A DNA stretch of 64,000 nt, from the NCBI GenBank assembly GCA_019671005.1, contig CM033738.1, forward strand, positions 15,960,202 to 16,024,201. Reading direction: 5' to 3'. Shown here one piece after another: positions 45,603 to 57,884 of this stretch; position 1 is the first letter of the stretch; every line of letters begins with the position of its first letter. Made by a program: the position numbers and the translations under genes. Under the pieces are notes generated by a model. That model was not told where the DNA came from and made no database searches. It saw nothing but the letters and a program-made list of their open reading frames with translations. Source of the stretch: Hibiscus mutabilis. Lineage: Eukaryota > Streptophyta > Magnoliopsida > Malvales > Malvaceae.

Positions 45603-48600
45603 CTACATATGAAAAGAAGTCTCATACAAGAACAATGTTGTAAAAAAAGTCTCATACAAGAACAATGTTCGATTTGAGGGTGTGTTCATATTCGTCCGTT
45701 TAACTTTAACCGAACAAATGAAAAAACAGGAACATAAACGAACACAAAATTTCTTGTTCGTGTTCGTTCGTTAAGGAATGTAGCTTGTTTGTGTTCGCTC
45801 ATGTTCGTTCGTTAAAATGATAAATGAACACAAATGAACATAAACGAACACAAATAATATATTAAATATTTAATATTCTGGGTTAGTTTGATTAATTCAG
45901 TTAATTAACCGATATTAATTCGAATTAATAGATAATTGAAATTTGAAAAAACTCTTAATCATTAGCCGAAAAATAAAATTATCTAATAGATTAACCAATT
46001 TTTTTTTGGTTCGGTCAGTTAGTTCGGTTTAAACATTGAACACCCTAGCCGATAAGAAGAGAGCTTTTAACGAGTCATAAAATAGGACTTGTCAACTCGA
46101 ATAACTCGAAATTTTTTTACTCGACTCGATGTAATGCTCACCCCTAGACATATGTGAATAAATTTAAACAAACATAAACGGACGAACATAAATGAACAAA
46201 CATAAACGAACAGATTACCGAACGTTCATGAACTTAAATGAACGAACGAGCCCTTTGTTCGTGTTTGTTCCTTTAATTAAACGAACAAAAAATCTTGTTT
46301 ATGTTCGTTCGCTTAATAAATAAATGAATATAAACAAACTTCCCGCCGAACGATTCACGAACGGTTCGCTGAACATTCGATTCGTGTACAACCCTACTAC
46401 ATATGAAAAGAAGTCTCATACAAGAACAATGTTGTAAAAAAAAGTCTCATACATGAACAATGTTCGATTTGAGGGTGTGTTCATGTTCGTTCGTTTAACA
46501 TTAACCGAACAAATGAACAAACAAGAACATAAATGAACACAAAATTTCTTGTTCGTTCGTTAAGGAATGTAGCTTGTTCGTGTTCGCTCATGTTCGTTCG
46601 TTAAAATGATAAACGAACACAAATGAACATAAACGAACACAAATAATATATTAAATATTTAATATTTTGGGTTAGTTTGATTAATTCAGTTATTAACCGA
46701 TATTAATTCGAATTAATAGATAATTGAAATTTGAAAAAACTCTTAATCATTAGCCGAAAAATAAAATTATCTAACAGATTAACCAATTTTATTTTGGTTC
46801 GGTCGGTTAGTTCGGTTTAAACAATGAACACCCTAGCCGATAAGAAGAGAGCTTTTAACGAGTCATAAAATAGGACTTGTCAACTCGAATAACTCAAAAT
46901 TGTTTGACTCGACTCGATGTAATGCTCACCCCTAGACATATGTGAATAAATTTAAACAAACATAAATAAACATAAACGAAAGGATTACCGAACGTTCACG
47001 AACATAAATGAACGAACGAGCCTCTTGTTCGTGTTTGTTCATTTAATTAAACGAACAAAAAATCTTGTTCATGTTCGTTCGCTTAAAAAATAAACGAATA
47101 TAAACAAACTTCCCGCCGAACGATTCACGAACGGTTCGCTGAACGTTCCATTCGTGTACAACCCTACTAAATATGAAAAGAAGTTTCATACAAAAACAAT
47201 GTTGTAAAAGAAGTCTCATACAAGAACAATGTTCGATACGAGGGTGTGTTCGTGTTCGTTCGTTTAACTTTAACCGAACAAACACGAACATAAACGAACA
47301 CAAAATTTCTTGTTCGTTCGTTAAGGAATGTAGCTTGTTCGTGTTCGCTCATGTTCGTTCGTTAAAATGATAAACGAACACAAATGAACATAAACGAACA
47401 CAAATAATATATTAAATATTTAATATTTTGGGTTAGTTTGATTAATTTAGTTAATTAATAGATATTAATTCGAATTAATAGATAATTGAAATTTGAAAAA
47501 ACTCTTAATCATTAGCCGAAACCTAAAATTATCTAACAGATTAACCAATTTTGTTTTGGTTCGGTCGGTTAGTTCGGTTTAAACAATGAACACCCTAGCC
47601 GATAAGAAGAAAGTTTTTAACGAGTCATAAAATAAGACTTGTCAACTCGAATAACTCAAAAAAATTTGACTCGACTCGATGTAATGCTCACCCCTAGACA
47701 TATGTGAATAAATTTAAGCAAATATAAATGAACGAATATAACTGAACAAACATAAATAAACATAAACGAACGGATTACCGAACGTTCACGAACTTAAATG
47801 AACGAACGAGCCATTTGTTCGTGTTTGTTCCTTTAATTAAACGAACAACAAATCTTGTTCATGTTCGTTCGCTTAATAAATAAACGAATATAAACAAACT
47901 TCCCGCCGAATGATTCACGAACGGTTCGCTGAACGTTCGATTCGTGTACAACCCTACTACATATGAAAGGAAGTCTCTTACAAGAACAATGTTGTAAAAA
48001 AAGTCTCATACAAGAACAATGTTCGATTTGAGGGAGTGTTCATGTTCGTTCGTTTAAGTTTAACCGAACAAATGAACAAACACGAACATAAACGAACACA
48101 AAATTTCTTGTTCGTGTTCATTCGTTAAGGAATGTAGCTTGTTCGTGTTCGCTCATGTTTGTTCGTTAAAATGATAAACGAACACAAATGAACATAAACG
48201 AACACAAATAATAAATTAAATATTTAATATTCTGGGTTAGTTTGATTAATTCAGTTAATTAACCGATATTAATTCGAATTAATAGATAATTGAAATTTGA
48301 AAAAACTCTTAATCATTAGCCGAAACCTAAAATTATCTAATAGATTAACCAATTATTTTTTGGTTCGGCCAGTTAGTTCGATTTAAACATTGAACACCCT
48401 AGCCGATAAGAAGAGAGGCTTTTAACGAGTCATAAAATATGACTTGTCAACTCGAATAACTCGAAATTTTTTTACTCGACTCGATGTAATGCTCACCCCT
48501 AGACATATGTGAATAAATTTAAACAAACATAAACGGACGAACATAAATGAACAAACATAAATAAACATAAACGAACAGATTACCGAACGTTCACGAACTT

Positions 48601-51600
48601 AAATGAACGAACGAACCCTTTGTTCGTGTTTGTTCCTTTAATTAAACGAACAAAAAATCTTGTTTATGTTCGTTCGCTTAATAAATAAACCAATATAAAC
48701 AAACTTCCCGCCGAACGATTCACGAACGTTTCGCTGAACATTCGATTCGTGTACAACCCTACTACATATGAAAAGAAGTCTCATACAAGAACAATGTTGT
48801 AAAAAAAGTCTCATACATGAACAATGTTCGATTTGAGGGTGTGTTCATGTTCGTTCGTTTAACATTAACCGAACAAATGAACAAACAAGAACATAAATGA
48901 ACACAAAATTTCTTGTTCGTTCGTTAAAGAATGTAGCTTGTTCGTGTTCGCTCATGTTCGTTCGTTAAAATGATAAACGAACACAAATAATATATTAAAT
49001 ATTTAATATTTTGGGTTAGTTTGATTAATTCAGTTATTAACCGATATTAATTCGAATTAATAGATAATTGAAATTTGAAAAAACTCTTAATCATTAGCCG
49101 AAAAATAAAATTATCTAACAGATTAACCAATTTTATTTTGGTTCGGTCGGTTAGTTCGGTTTAAACAATGAACACCCTAGCCGATAAGAAGAGAGCTTTT
49201 AACGAGTCATAAAATAGGACTTGTCAACTCGAATAACTCAAAATTGTTTGACTCGACTCGATGTAATGCTCACCCCTAGACATATGTGAATAAATTTAAA
49301 CAAACATAAATAAACATAAACGAAAGGATTACCGAACGTTCACGAACATAAATGAACGAACGAGCCTCTTGTTCGTGTTTGTTCATTTAATTAAACGAAC
49401 AAAAAATCTTGTTCATGTTCGTTCGCTTAAAAAATAAACGAATATAAACAAACTTCCCGCCGAACGATTCACGAACGGTTCGCTGAACGTTCCATTCGTG
49501 TACAACCCTACTAAATATGAAAAGAAGTTCATACAAGAACAATGTTGTAAAAGAAGTCTCATACAAGAACAATGTTCGATACGAGGGTGTGTTCATGTTC
49601 GTTCGTTTAACTTTAACCGAACAAACACGAACATAAACGAACACAAAATTTCTTGTTCATGTTAGTTCGTTAAGGAATGTAGCTTGTTCGTGTTCGCTCA
49701 TGTTCGTTCGTTAAAATGATAAACGAACACAAATGAACATAAACGAACACAAATAATATATTAAATATTTAATATTTTGGGTTAGTTTGATTAATTTAGT
49801 TAATTAATAGATATTAATTCGAATTAATAGATAATTGAAATTTGAAAAAACTCTTAATCATTAGCCGAAACCTAAAATTATCTAACAGATTAACCAATTT
49901 TGTTTTGGTTCGGTCGGTTAGTTCGGTTTAAACAATGAACACCCTAGCCGATAAGAAGAGAGTTTTTAACGAGTCATAAAATAAGACTTGTCAACTCGAA
50001 TAACTCAAAAAAATTTGACTCGACTCGATGTAATGCTCACCCCTATACATATGTGAATAAATTTAAGCAAACATAAATGAACGAATATAACTGAACAAAC
50101 ATAAATAAACATAAACGAACGGATTACCGAACGTTCACGAACTTAAATGAACGAACGAGCCATTTGTTCGTGTTTGTTCCTTTAATTAAACGAACAACAA
50201 ATCTTGTTCATGTTCGTTCGCTTAATAAATAAACGAATATAAACAAACTTCCCGCCGAATGATTCACGAACGGTTCGCTGAACGTTCGATTCGTGTACAA
50301 CCCTACTACATATGAAAGGAAGTCTCTTACAAGAACAATGTTGTAAAAAAAGTCTCATACAAGAACAATGTTCGATTTGAGGGAGTGTTCATGTTCGTTC
50401 GTTTAACTTTAACCGAACAAATGAACAAACACGAACATAAACGAACACAAAATTTCTTGTTCGTGTTCGTTCGTTAAGGAATGTAGCTTGTTCGTGTTCG
50501 CTCATGTTTGTTCGTTAAAATGATAAACGAACACAAATGAACATAAACGAACACAAATAATAAATTAAATATTTAATATTCTGGGTTAGTTTGATTAATT
50601 CAGTTAATTAACCGATATTAATTCGAATTAATAGATAATTGAAATTTGAAAAAACTCTTAATCATTAGCCGAAACCTAAAATTATCTAACAAATTAACCA
50701 ATTTTGTTTTGGTTCGGTCGATTAGTTCGGTTTAAACAATGAACACCTTAGCCGATAAGAAGAGAGCTTTTAACGAGCCATAAAATTGGACTTGTCAACT
50801 CGAATAACTTAAATTTTTTTGACTCGACTCGATGTAATGCTCACCCCTAGACATATGTGAATAAATTTAAACAAACATAAACGAACGAACTTAAATGAAC
50901 AAACATAAATAAACATAAACGAACGGATTACCGAACATTCACGAACATAAATGAACGAACGAGCCCTTTGTTCGTGTTTGTTCATTTAATTAAACGAACA
51001 AAAAATCTTGTTCATATTCGTTCGCTTAATAAATAAACGAATATAAACAAACTTCTCGCCGAACGATTCACGAACGGTTCGCTGAACGTTCGATTCGTGT
51101 ACAACCCTACTACATATGAAAAGAAGTCTCATACAAGAAAAATGTTGTAAAAGAAGTCTTATACAAGAACAATGGTCGATTTGAGGGTGTGTTCATGTTC
51201 GTTCGTTTAACTTTAATCGAACAAATGAACAAACACAAACATAAACGAACACAAAATTTCTTGTTCGTGTTCGTTCGTTAAGGAATGTAGCTTGTTCGTG
51301 TTCGCTCATGTTCGTTCGTTAAAATGATAAACGAACACAAATGAACATAAACGAACATAAATAATATATTAAATATTTAACATTTCGGGTTAGTTTGATT
51401 AATTCTGTTAATTAACTGATATTAATTCGAATTAATAGATAATTGAAATTTGAAAAAACTCTTAATCATTAGCCGAAACCTAAAATTATCTTACAGATTA
51501 ACCAATTTTGTTTTGGTTCGGTCGGTTAGTTCGGTTTAAACAATGAACACCCTAGCCGATAAGAAGAGAGTTTTTAACGAGTCATAAAATAGGACTTGTC

Positions 51601-51960
51601 AACTCGAATAACTCGAAATTTTTTTACTCGACTCGATGTAATGCTCACCCCTAGACATATGTGAATAAATTTAAACAAACATAAACAAATGAACATAAAT
51701 GAACAAACATAAATAAACACAAACGAACGGATTACCGAACGTTCACGAACATAAATGAACGAACGAGCCCTTTGTTCGTGTTTGTTCATTTAATTAAACG
51801 AACAAAAAATCTTGTTCATGTTCGTTCGCTTAATAAATAAACGAATATAAACAAACTTCCCGCCGAACGATTCACGAACGGTTCGCTGAACTTTCGATTC
51901 GTGTACAACCCTACTACATATGAAAAGAAGTCTCATACAAGAACAATGTTGTAAAAGAAG
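44884..51960. repeat. Nine-unit tandem array of the hAT-like element
   Basis: Units start (GAGGGTGTGTTC or variant) at 44884, 45676, 46471, 47240, 48030, 48835, 49583, 50379 and 51183, so the period is 748-805 bp. From the second on, each unit lacks the left terminus. Between units lies the right flank of the founder (CATATGAAAAGAAGTCTCAT and a duplicated CATACAAGAACAATGTT). Variant sites show a trimer repeat: units 2-3-4 (45676-48029) match units 5-6-7 (48030-50378). Open frames here, rich in Arg, Phe and Val, come from the GTTCG motif and are not genes. Confidence 0.92.
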
Positions 51961-52792
51961 AAAAAAAAGTAAAAGTAAGAATTGATAAAATAGTTATAAA
52001 AGTAAAAATAAGAATTAACAAAATAATTATTAAGTACTATTTTTTTTCACAAGTAAAGCATGTGTCTTGATGAAGAGAATTGTGACTTTATTGTCATCAT
52101 CATATGTAAGATGAATAGTCCTCACTCTAAGTGGTTTTATAGTTTTCTTTTTCCTTTGTTTGTGTCATATCTTTCTTCTTCCATAGAAGACATTCAATTT
52201 AACACCTCAAAATTGACTCAGTCATAAACTAGAGTTGTAGGTGTCATATTGGAAGATCAAAACTTCAACATAATTGATTGTAATTAATCTAGACATCAAA
52301 CATTCTATCATAATTGAGGAACTAAATTGCAATATAAATTAAATTTAAAAAGTCTATCATACAATTCATAACAAATAGAAAGCTTAAAAATATAATTTTC
52401 CTCAATCTATGTAGTATCAAAACTTTGTTCAAAACTTTGTTCGAAGTTTTAAAACCTTGAAGTCAGTTTTGATACTCTTAAGGTTACTGGTATTTCAACA
52501 TAGAAACTTGCACTTGAGTTTTGAAACTTTGGGTACAAGTTTTAAAACTAATATATGAGTTTTAAAATTCCGGGAACTATAATCTCAAAACAACAAGAAC
52601 ACAAAAGAGTGCGTAGATGATATTTTAGTTGAATTGACTTCTCTTGATATCATCATATTCATTTTTGTCCTACTGAATATGACTCTATCTACCCTCTTCT
52701 TTGAAATGTATGAATCGTTCATGATAACTCTCTAAATTTCAAAATCTATAGCTTTGGTGTAGAACATTATATTAGTCTTCTAATAAGGATAA
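51961..52792. other. AT-rich intergenic DNA
   Basis: No gene is seen. A cluster of AAAACTTTG/TTTTGAAACT motifs (52425-52570) resembles those at 790-1450 and 36560-36790. Confidence 0.5.
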
Positions 52793-53794
52793 TGTTAAAA
52801 GAATGATTAAAGAAGTATATGATGATTCATTAATTAATTTACACAATACAAGAGTTTATATACAATACCTTACACCCAAGTGTAACCTCTGCTAACTAAC
52901 AACCTGAACTAACTATATAACATACTCAACTAATGAGATATACACACAAGTACTTTGATGAATTATTCCCAAGGTGGAAAATAATTCAGAACACTCAGAG
53001 TTAAAAAACTCGATACCATTGTCACTCAAAGTTAAATTACTGTCAACCAAGGGATTAACAGCAGAAGATTAAACGTCTGAAGAGTTGACCTGGTCAAGCA
53101 AAGAGCATGAAGCTAAAAACGAAGACTCAAAGAAATAAAGCCCTCGAAGTTTCCGACTAATCCCCTTCATCCTTCGAATGCAAAGATCTTGTATTAAACA
53201 GGAATCAGGATAAAAGGTTATGCAACATTTTAGATCACGGGTAAGCTTAGAAATAGAAAGCAAATTATACTTGAAATTGGAACAAACAGAACATTGGTGA
53301 GCATTTGATGAGAGGTTAATTTGCAAGAACCAACATGGGTTATAGGAACATTCTCACCATCAGAAAGATGAGCAAAACGAGAAAGGCATGAAATAGGAGA
53401 TACCAATTTTTGAAAGTCAGACAATGTGGTCTGTACCACCTGCGTACATAATCCAAGAAAATGAATTAGTCGTGGCAGATAAACATTCAGTAACAATACT
53501 TACAAGATTCACTGCGGAATCAATAGTGGGAGCCTTGTTCAAAAGAGTCAAGAAGACTGGTGCTGGAGAGGCAGGGCTACTAGCAAGAGAATCTAGGTAA
53601 GCTCCATAATCATCACTAGACTTTGAATTAACCACAAGAGCAGCTTGCGACCCCCTCCTCTTATTGGACTTGAAGTCAGGTGGAAATCTGATCAAGCAAA
53701 AATAGTTCTCACGTTTGTGACCATTAATCTTATAGTGGTCACAAACACCAGAAAAACGACGACGATCGTTGCCAAAACTTTGGGAATACATAGT
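52793..53794 (-). pseudogene. Ty1/copia retrotransposon fragment (gag to integrase, internally deleted)
   Basis: On the minus strand, a gag C-terminus with a damaged zinc knuckle (CDHYKINGHKREN) is followed by a decayed protease site (SFSWIMYAGGTDHI where the family has W-I-x-D-S-G-A-x-D-H). The GAG-pre-integrase region comes next (NVLFVP, FKYNLLSISKLTRDLKCCITFYPD). An integrase piece (SDNGIEFFNSECSELFSTLG, about 53015-52940) directly abuts LTR-like sequence ending TTTTAACA at 52793. Most of integrase, RT and RNase H is missing. The right end is cut by the Athila LTR at 53795. Confidence 0.8.
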
Positions 53795-55227
53795 TGTTAA
53801 CTCCTCAAAAGTACTATTTTTCATGTATATATTGACATAATTTTGCTTGATTTTGATTATATATTTGTGTATTTAGTTAGTAGAATCATGCATTTGCATC
53901 TAGGAGTTAAGGAATGCTTTTATTGCCAGAGTGGAGGGGTATTTTCCTTGTTGTGGCAGGAAAAGAACAGGTTTGGCAGAGCAGTACGAGAGCAGTTGGC
54001 AGAAAACAAGACAAGAGAAGCAAAAAAGAAATGTCGAGTGCCGATGGCAAAAGTAGAACGAAGATTGCCAGACTTGGTTGGCAAAAGAAGGATGGCCGAT
54101 GCTCGGTCAATAGTCGTTAGAGCCAGGTCATCCCTAAAACTCAAAAAGAAAATAAAAAGATAACACGCCTATCTTGGTGCGTAACAAACTTTCAAATTCA
54201 AAATCCAATCTAGGGTTTCCACGAGTGCCTATATAAAGGAAGCTAATCGATGAGCCAAAGAGGCTGCACTACGGTGAAGAAAGAGGGTAAAGGGCAAACT
54301 GTGGTTCGACCAGGCTAAGACCGAGAGCTTTGGATCCGTTGAAGGACTGCATCGACGAATCTCCTTCTTTGTCCATTTCTCTTGGTTTTTAATTATGTTA
54401 TGATGGTGATGTTTCAAAATGATATTTTGTTGATGGTTTACCCAACCATGAACTAATTCTTTTAAGTTGCCTGGGGATGTTTCTGTGATGAACGCTTAGT
54501 TTATTTTCATTTTTTAATAACTAAATACCTTGACATTTTTTTCTATTCTTCTAGTACTTTATTTTCTTAATTTTTTGCCATGCGACAATTGGCATTGCAT
54601 GCCTATTACCCATTAATATCTTAACAGACTTAGGAGATAACGATTAATTGCCAGATGCTAAGGTGAGAAGCTTCGACAGAAGATGTTCAAGTGTTTGAGC
54701 TTACTTCAGAAGTGAATTTACCTGTTAGGAGAAAAGATTAAAATTTTGCTAAGTTAATTATTGAAAAAACATCACTATAGACATATAGGGGTTAATTGTA
54801 ATTAACTTGGAGTATTGCTATTGATAGAGGCAATACTAACTTTAAAATCTGCTCGGTAATAAAACCAAGGTTAGAAATTATTATTTTCTGTCTTCACTAA
54901 GCGTAAATCCAAGCATCTCTTGCCAATGCCAACCATCTATCTGAATATATTTGTTTGCCAATCCGCCTGAATTTTTATTTTATTTTCCTTAGTCATTTTT
55001 CTTAATCAAAATCCAAAATCCAATTCAAACTCATTTGTCCCATTAACATGTAAAACATCATGGCATTTAAATTCATGGACAATCCCTGTGGATACGATAC
55101 TCAGCTTACCACTGTATTACTTGCTAACCGTGTATACTTTCACACATAAAGACCTAAACTTGGCATTATTTATTTGGCATATTTACATTAATTCTTCAAT
55201 TGTTTGCCAAACGCTAGTCATTCGACA
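53795..55227 (+). repeat. Athila copy 2 5' LTR (1433 bp)
   Basis: It starts TGTTAACTCCTC and ends CATTCGACA, six bases before the primer site. Its first 468 bp are repeated at 63533-64000 with scattered differences. CCTATATAAAGGAAGC at about 54229-54244 is a good TATA box and is repeated at about 63961. TTGCCA/TGGCAA motifs are frequent. Confidence 0.9.
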
Positions 55228-55233
55228 AGTTTT

Positions 55234-55251
55234 TGGCACCGTTTTCGGGGA
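55234..55251 (+). promoter_or_regulatory. Primer binding site, tRNA-Asp type (decayed)
   Basis: TGGCACCGTTTTCGGGGA differs from the tRNA-Asp complement TGGCGCCGTTGCCGGGGA at three positions, two or more of them C-to-T or G-to-A type changes. Confidence 0.8.
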
Positions 55252-55321
55252 TTGCAATAGAATTTATTATTTTGATTTTTTCTTGTTTTTGTTTATTTTA
55301 CTTATTTGTTTTGTTTGGTGT

Positions 55322-56770
55322 ATGACCATGAGCCACACTACGAAGGAAGATTTGTTATATGACCCAGAGATTGAAAGAACCCTACGTAGGTTAAAAAGAA
55401 AACTTCGAGAAATGGAACGAAACGAAAATGGTAGAGTAGATGGTGTCGTGAGCAATCAAGAAAATCCAGCAATACATGATAGGATACCACCCGCTCCTGA
55501 TGTCGTTGTAGAGAATCTTAAAGAACGACATATTAGAGAACACTTAGCACCAAACATGGACAATTTGATGCCAGGACTGATTGGTCCAGAGGTAAATACA
55601 ATTGATTTTGAACTTAAACCGGTAATGATTCAGACGGTATTGAGTGTAGGTCAATTTGATGGATCGCCTATTGGAGACCCAAGGCAACACTTGAAGCAAT
55701 TCATGGAGGTTTGCTAGCAACCTGGTGTATCTGAAGAGACAGTGAAGTTGAGGCTATTCTCATTTTCCTTGAGAGACAGAGCAAAAATATGGCTAAGTTC
55801 TTTGTCACCTGGTTTAGTTAATTCGTGGGCAGAATTATGTTAGAAGTTTTTGCTGAGATTCTAGCCAACTAAACTTAATGGCAAGGTATGAGGTGAAATC
55901 GTTACTTTTAGGTAGGCTGATGATGAGACTTTGTATGATGCCTGGAAGTGTTTCAAAGACCTGTTAAGAAGAAGCCCCATGCATGGATTTCCTACTTGGA
56001 CCTAGATGAAGACCTTTTATAATGGACTTAATGCTCATGCCAAGACTGTGGTTGATGCTTCGACAAACGGGTCATTGCTAGACAAGAATTATACGGAGGC
56101 ATTTGACATCCTTGAAAGGATGGCCACAGATGATTTCCAATACCCTACTGTCAGATTGGGAACCAAAACAAAAGTCGCTGGAACATTGGAACTTGATGCA
56201 TTGGCATCTATCAATGCTCAAATTTCCAACCTCACTAACATAGCGAAGATGATGCAAAAACCTATTAAAAACGAGAAGTGAAGGCACTGGAACCATTCTG
56301 TATAATTTTTGGAGAGGAACATGATATAGATGAATGTCCATCAAATACTAAATCGATAAATTTTGTTAGTAATTTCAATCATAATTTTAACCCACATGCT
56401 AATACCTATAATACAGGTTGGAAGCAGCATCCAAACTTTTCTTGGGCGAATCAAGGCAGTAACCAATTTAATGCCCTGTGTTAGAACAACAATATACCGC
56501 CAGGTTTCAATCAGAATATGATTCCATAGAAAGCACAGAATAATTTCCATCTAGGGCAGAGATCTACCTAGAGGAACTCTCTAATAGAATATATGGAGTG
56601 AAATGATGCAACTGTCCAGAGTTTAGCAGCATCTATGCGAAACTTGAAGGTCATGTTAGGACAGATTGCCAACACACTCAATAACAAACCCTAAGGAAAT
56701 TTGCCAAGCGATACGAAATATGCTCGACAAAAAGTGAGAGAACAATGTAAAGTAGTCGCTCTTCGAAGTG
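55322..56770 (+). pseudogene. gag: Athila copy 2 gag
   Basis: ATG at 55322 starts a frame with DPEIERTLRRLKRKL, PEVNTIDFELKPVM and GQFDGSPIGDPRQHLKQFME, like copy 1. TAG at 55715 and at least six more stops before 56006 break the capsid domain, many at positions where the family has Gln (CAG to TAG). TTWKQHPNFSW-like sequence (GWKQHPNFSWANQG, about 56417) and LRSGKKYENEA (about 56762) are conserved Athila landmarks toward the gag end. Non-functional. Confidence 0.85.
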
Positions 56771-56929
56771 GAAAAAAATATGAGAATGAAGCACGTGTCA
56801 AATAGTCAACTAATTGATAGGACAAGAAGTTGGTTCCAGAAAATGAATCTAAATAAGCTGAGAAAAAGGAGGCAAGCACTGACAATGCCTGACCTCAATC
56901 TGATGCCAACAACACTTTGGCAAAATCGA

Positions 56930-57880
56930 AAGATCCAGCATTTGGCTATCTGCCACCACCTTTTTCCCAAAGGCTTTAGAAACACAAGCAAGACCAACAG
57001 TTTAAACGCTTCTTGGAAGTCCTTAAACAACTTCAGATCAACATACCATTAGTTGAAGCTCTCGAACAAATACCCAACTATGTTAAATTCATGAATGACA
57101 TCTTGTCCAAAAAGAGGAAGCTGGGTGAATTCGAGACTGTTGCTCTTACTAAAGGATGTAGTGCAATGATAACTAGTAGACTGCTGCCAAAACTCAAAGA
57201 TTCGAGAAGTTTTACTATTCCTTACATGATTGGCAATAGATTCATGGGTAAAGTACTATGGAACTTAGGAGCCAACATCAATCTGATGCCATTGCCAGTT
57301 TTCAAAAAGCTTGGCATTAAAGCAAGGCATACCACTATAACACTCCAGCTGGCAAATTGATCTTATGCTCATCTCAAGGGTAAGCTTAAGGATTTGTTGG
57401 TAAAGGTAGATAAATTTATATTCCCAGCTAATTTTATTATTTTAGAATATAAGGCTGATGTTAATGTCTTAATAATTTTGGGGAGACCATTTCTTGCCAG
57501 GTTAAGGCCTTAATTGATGTTAAAAAAAGTGAGCTTACTATGCTTATGAATGACTAACAAGTTATGTTTAATGTGTTTTAAGCTCTTAACTGTGTAGATA
57601 AACCTGAAGAATGCCAAGCTGTTGAGTTGATAGAGTCCATTTTTAATGTGGACATAGCAACTTTTTGCCAGGACACGGATGATGAAGCCATGGAGCTAGA
57701 TGATAAAGATATGATGAGCAAAGAAGTTGAAAAACTGATCATGTTGAACGAAGTGATGAGCCATTACAGTAAACCTGAGCCACTTGAGTTGGCTGGTAGG
57801 GAAATCAAAGAACCTAAACTATATGTTAAGGAGCCACCGTAACTGGAACTGAAACCTTTTCCAAGCCACCTCAAATATGC
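56930..57880 (+). pseudogene. Athila copy 2 protease region
   Basis: From 57013 the frame reads INIPLVEALEQIPNYVKFM and GEFETVALTKGCSAM, then LWNLGANINLMPLPVFKKLG. Copy 1 and other Athila proteases have D-L-G-A-S where this has N-L-G-A-N, so the catalytic Asp is lost. A stop at 57358 and a shift near 57500 follow. The linker from 57627 is acidic (DDEAMELDDKDMMSKEVEKL), and KYAYLGDDSTLSVII (about 57866) leads to RT. Confidence 0.8.
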
Positions 57881-57884
57881 TTAT

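Noticed and set aside
47043..51789. Minus-strand open frames rich in Phe, Val, Arg and Cys in the tandem array
   Set aside because: They are translations of GTTCGT/AACGAA repeats, recur in each unit, have no domain and are broken differently from unit to unit.
53843..54163. Lys/Arg-rich ORF at the start of Athila copy 2
   Set aside because: It lies wholly in the 5' LTR upstream of the TATA box; the matching part of the 3' LTR does not keep the same frame.
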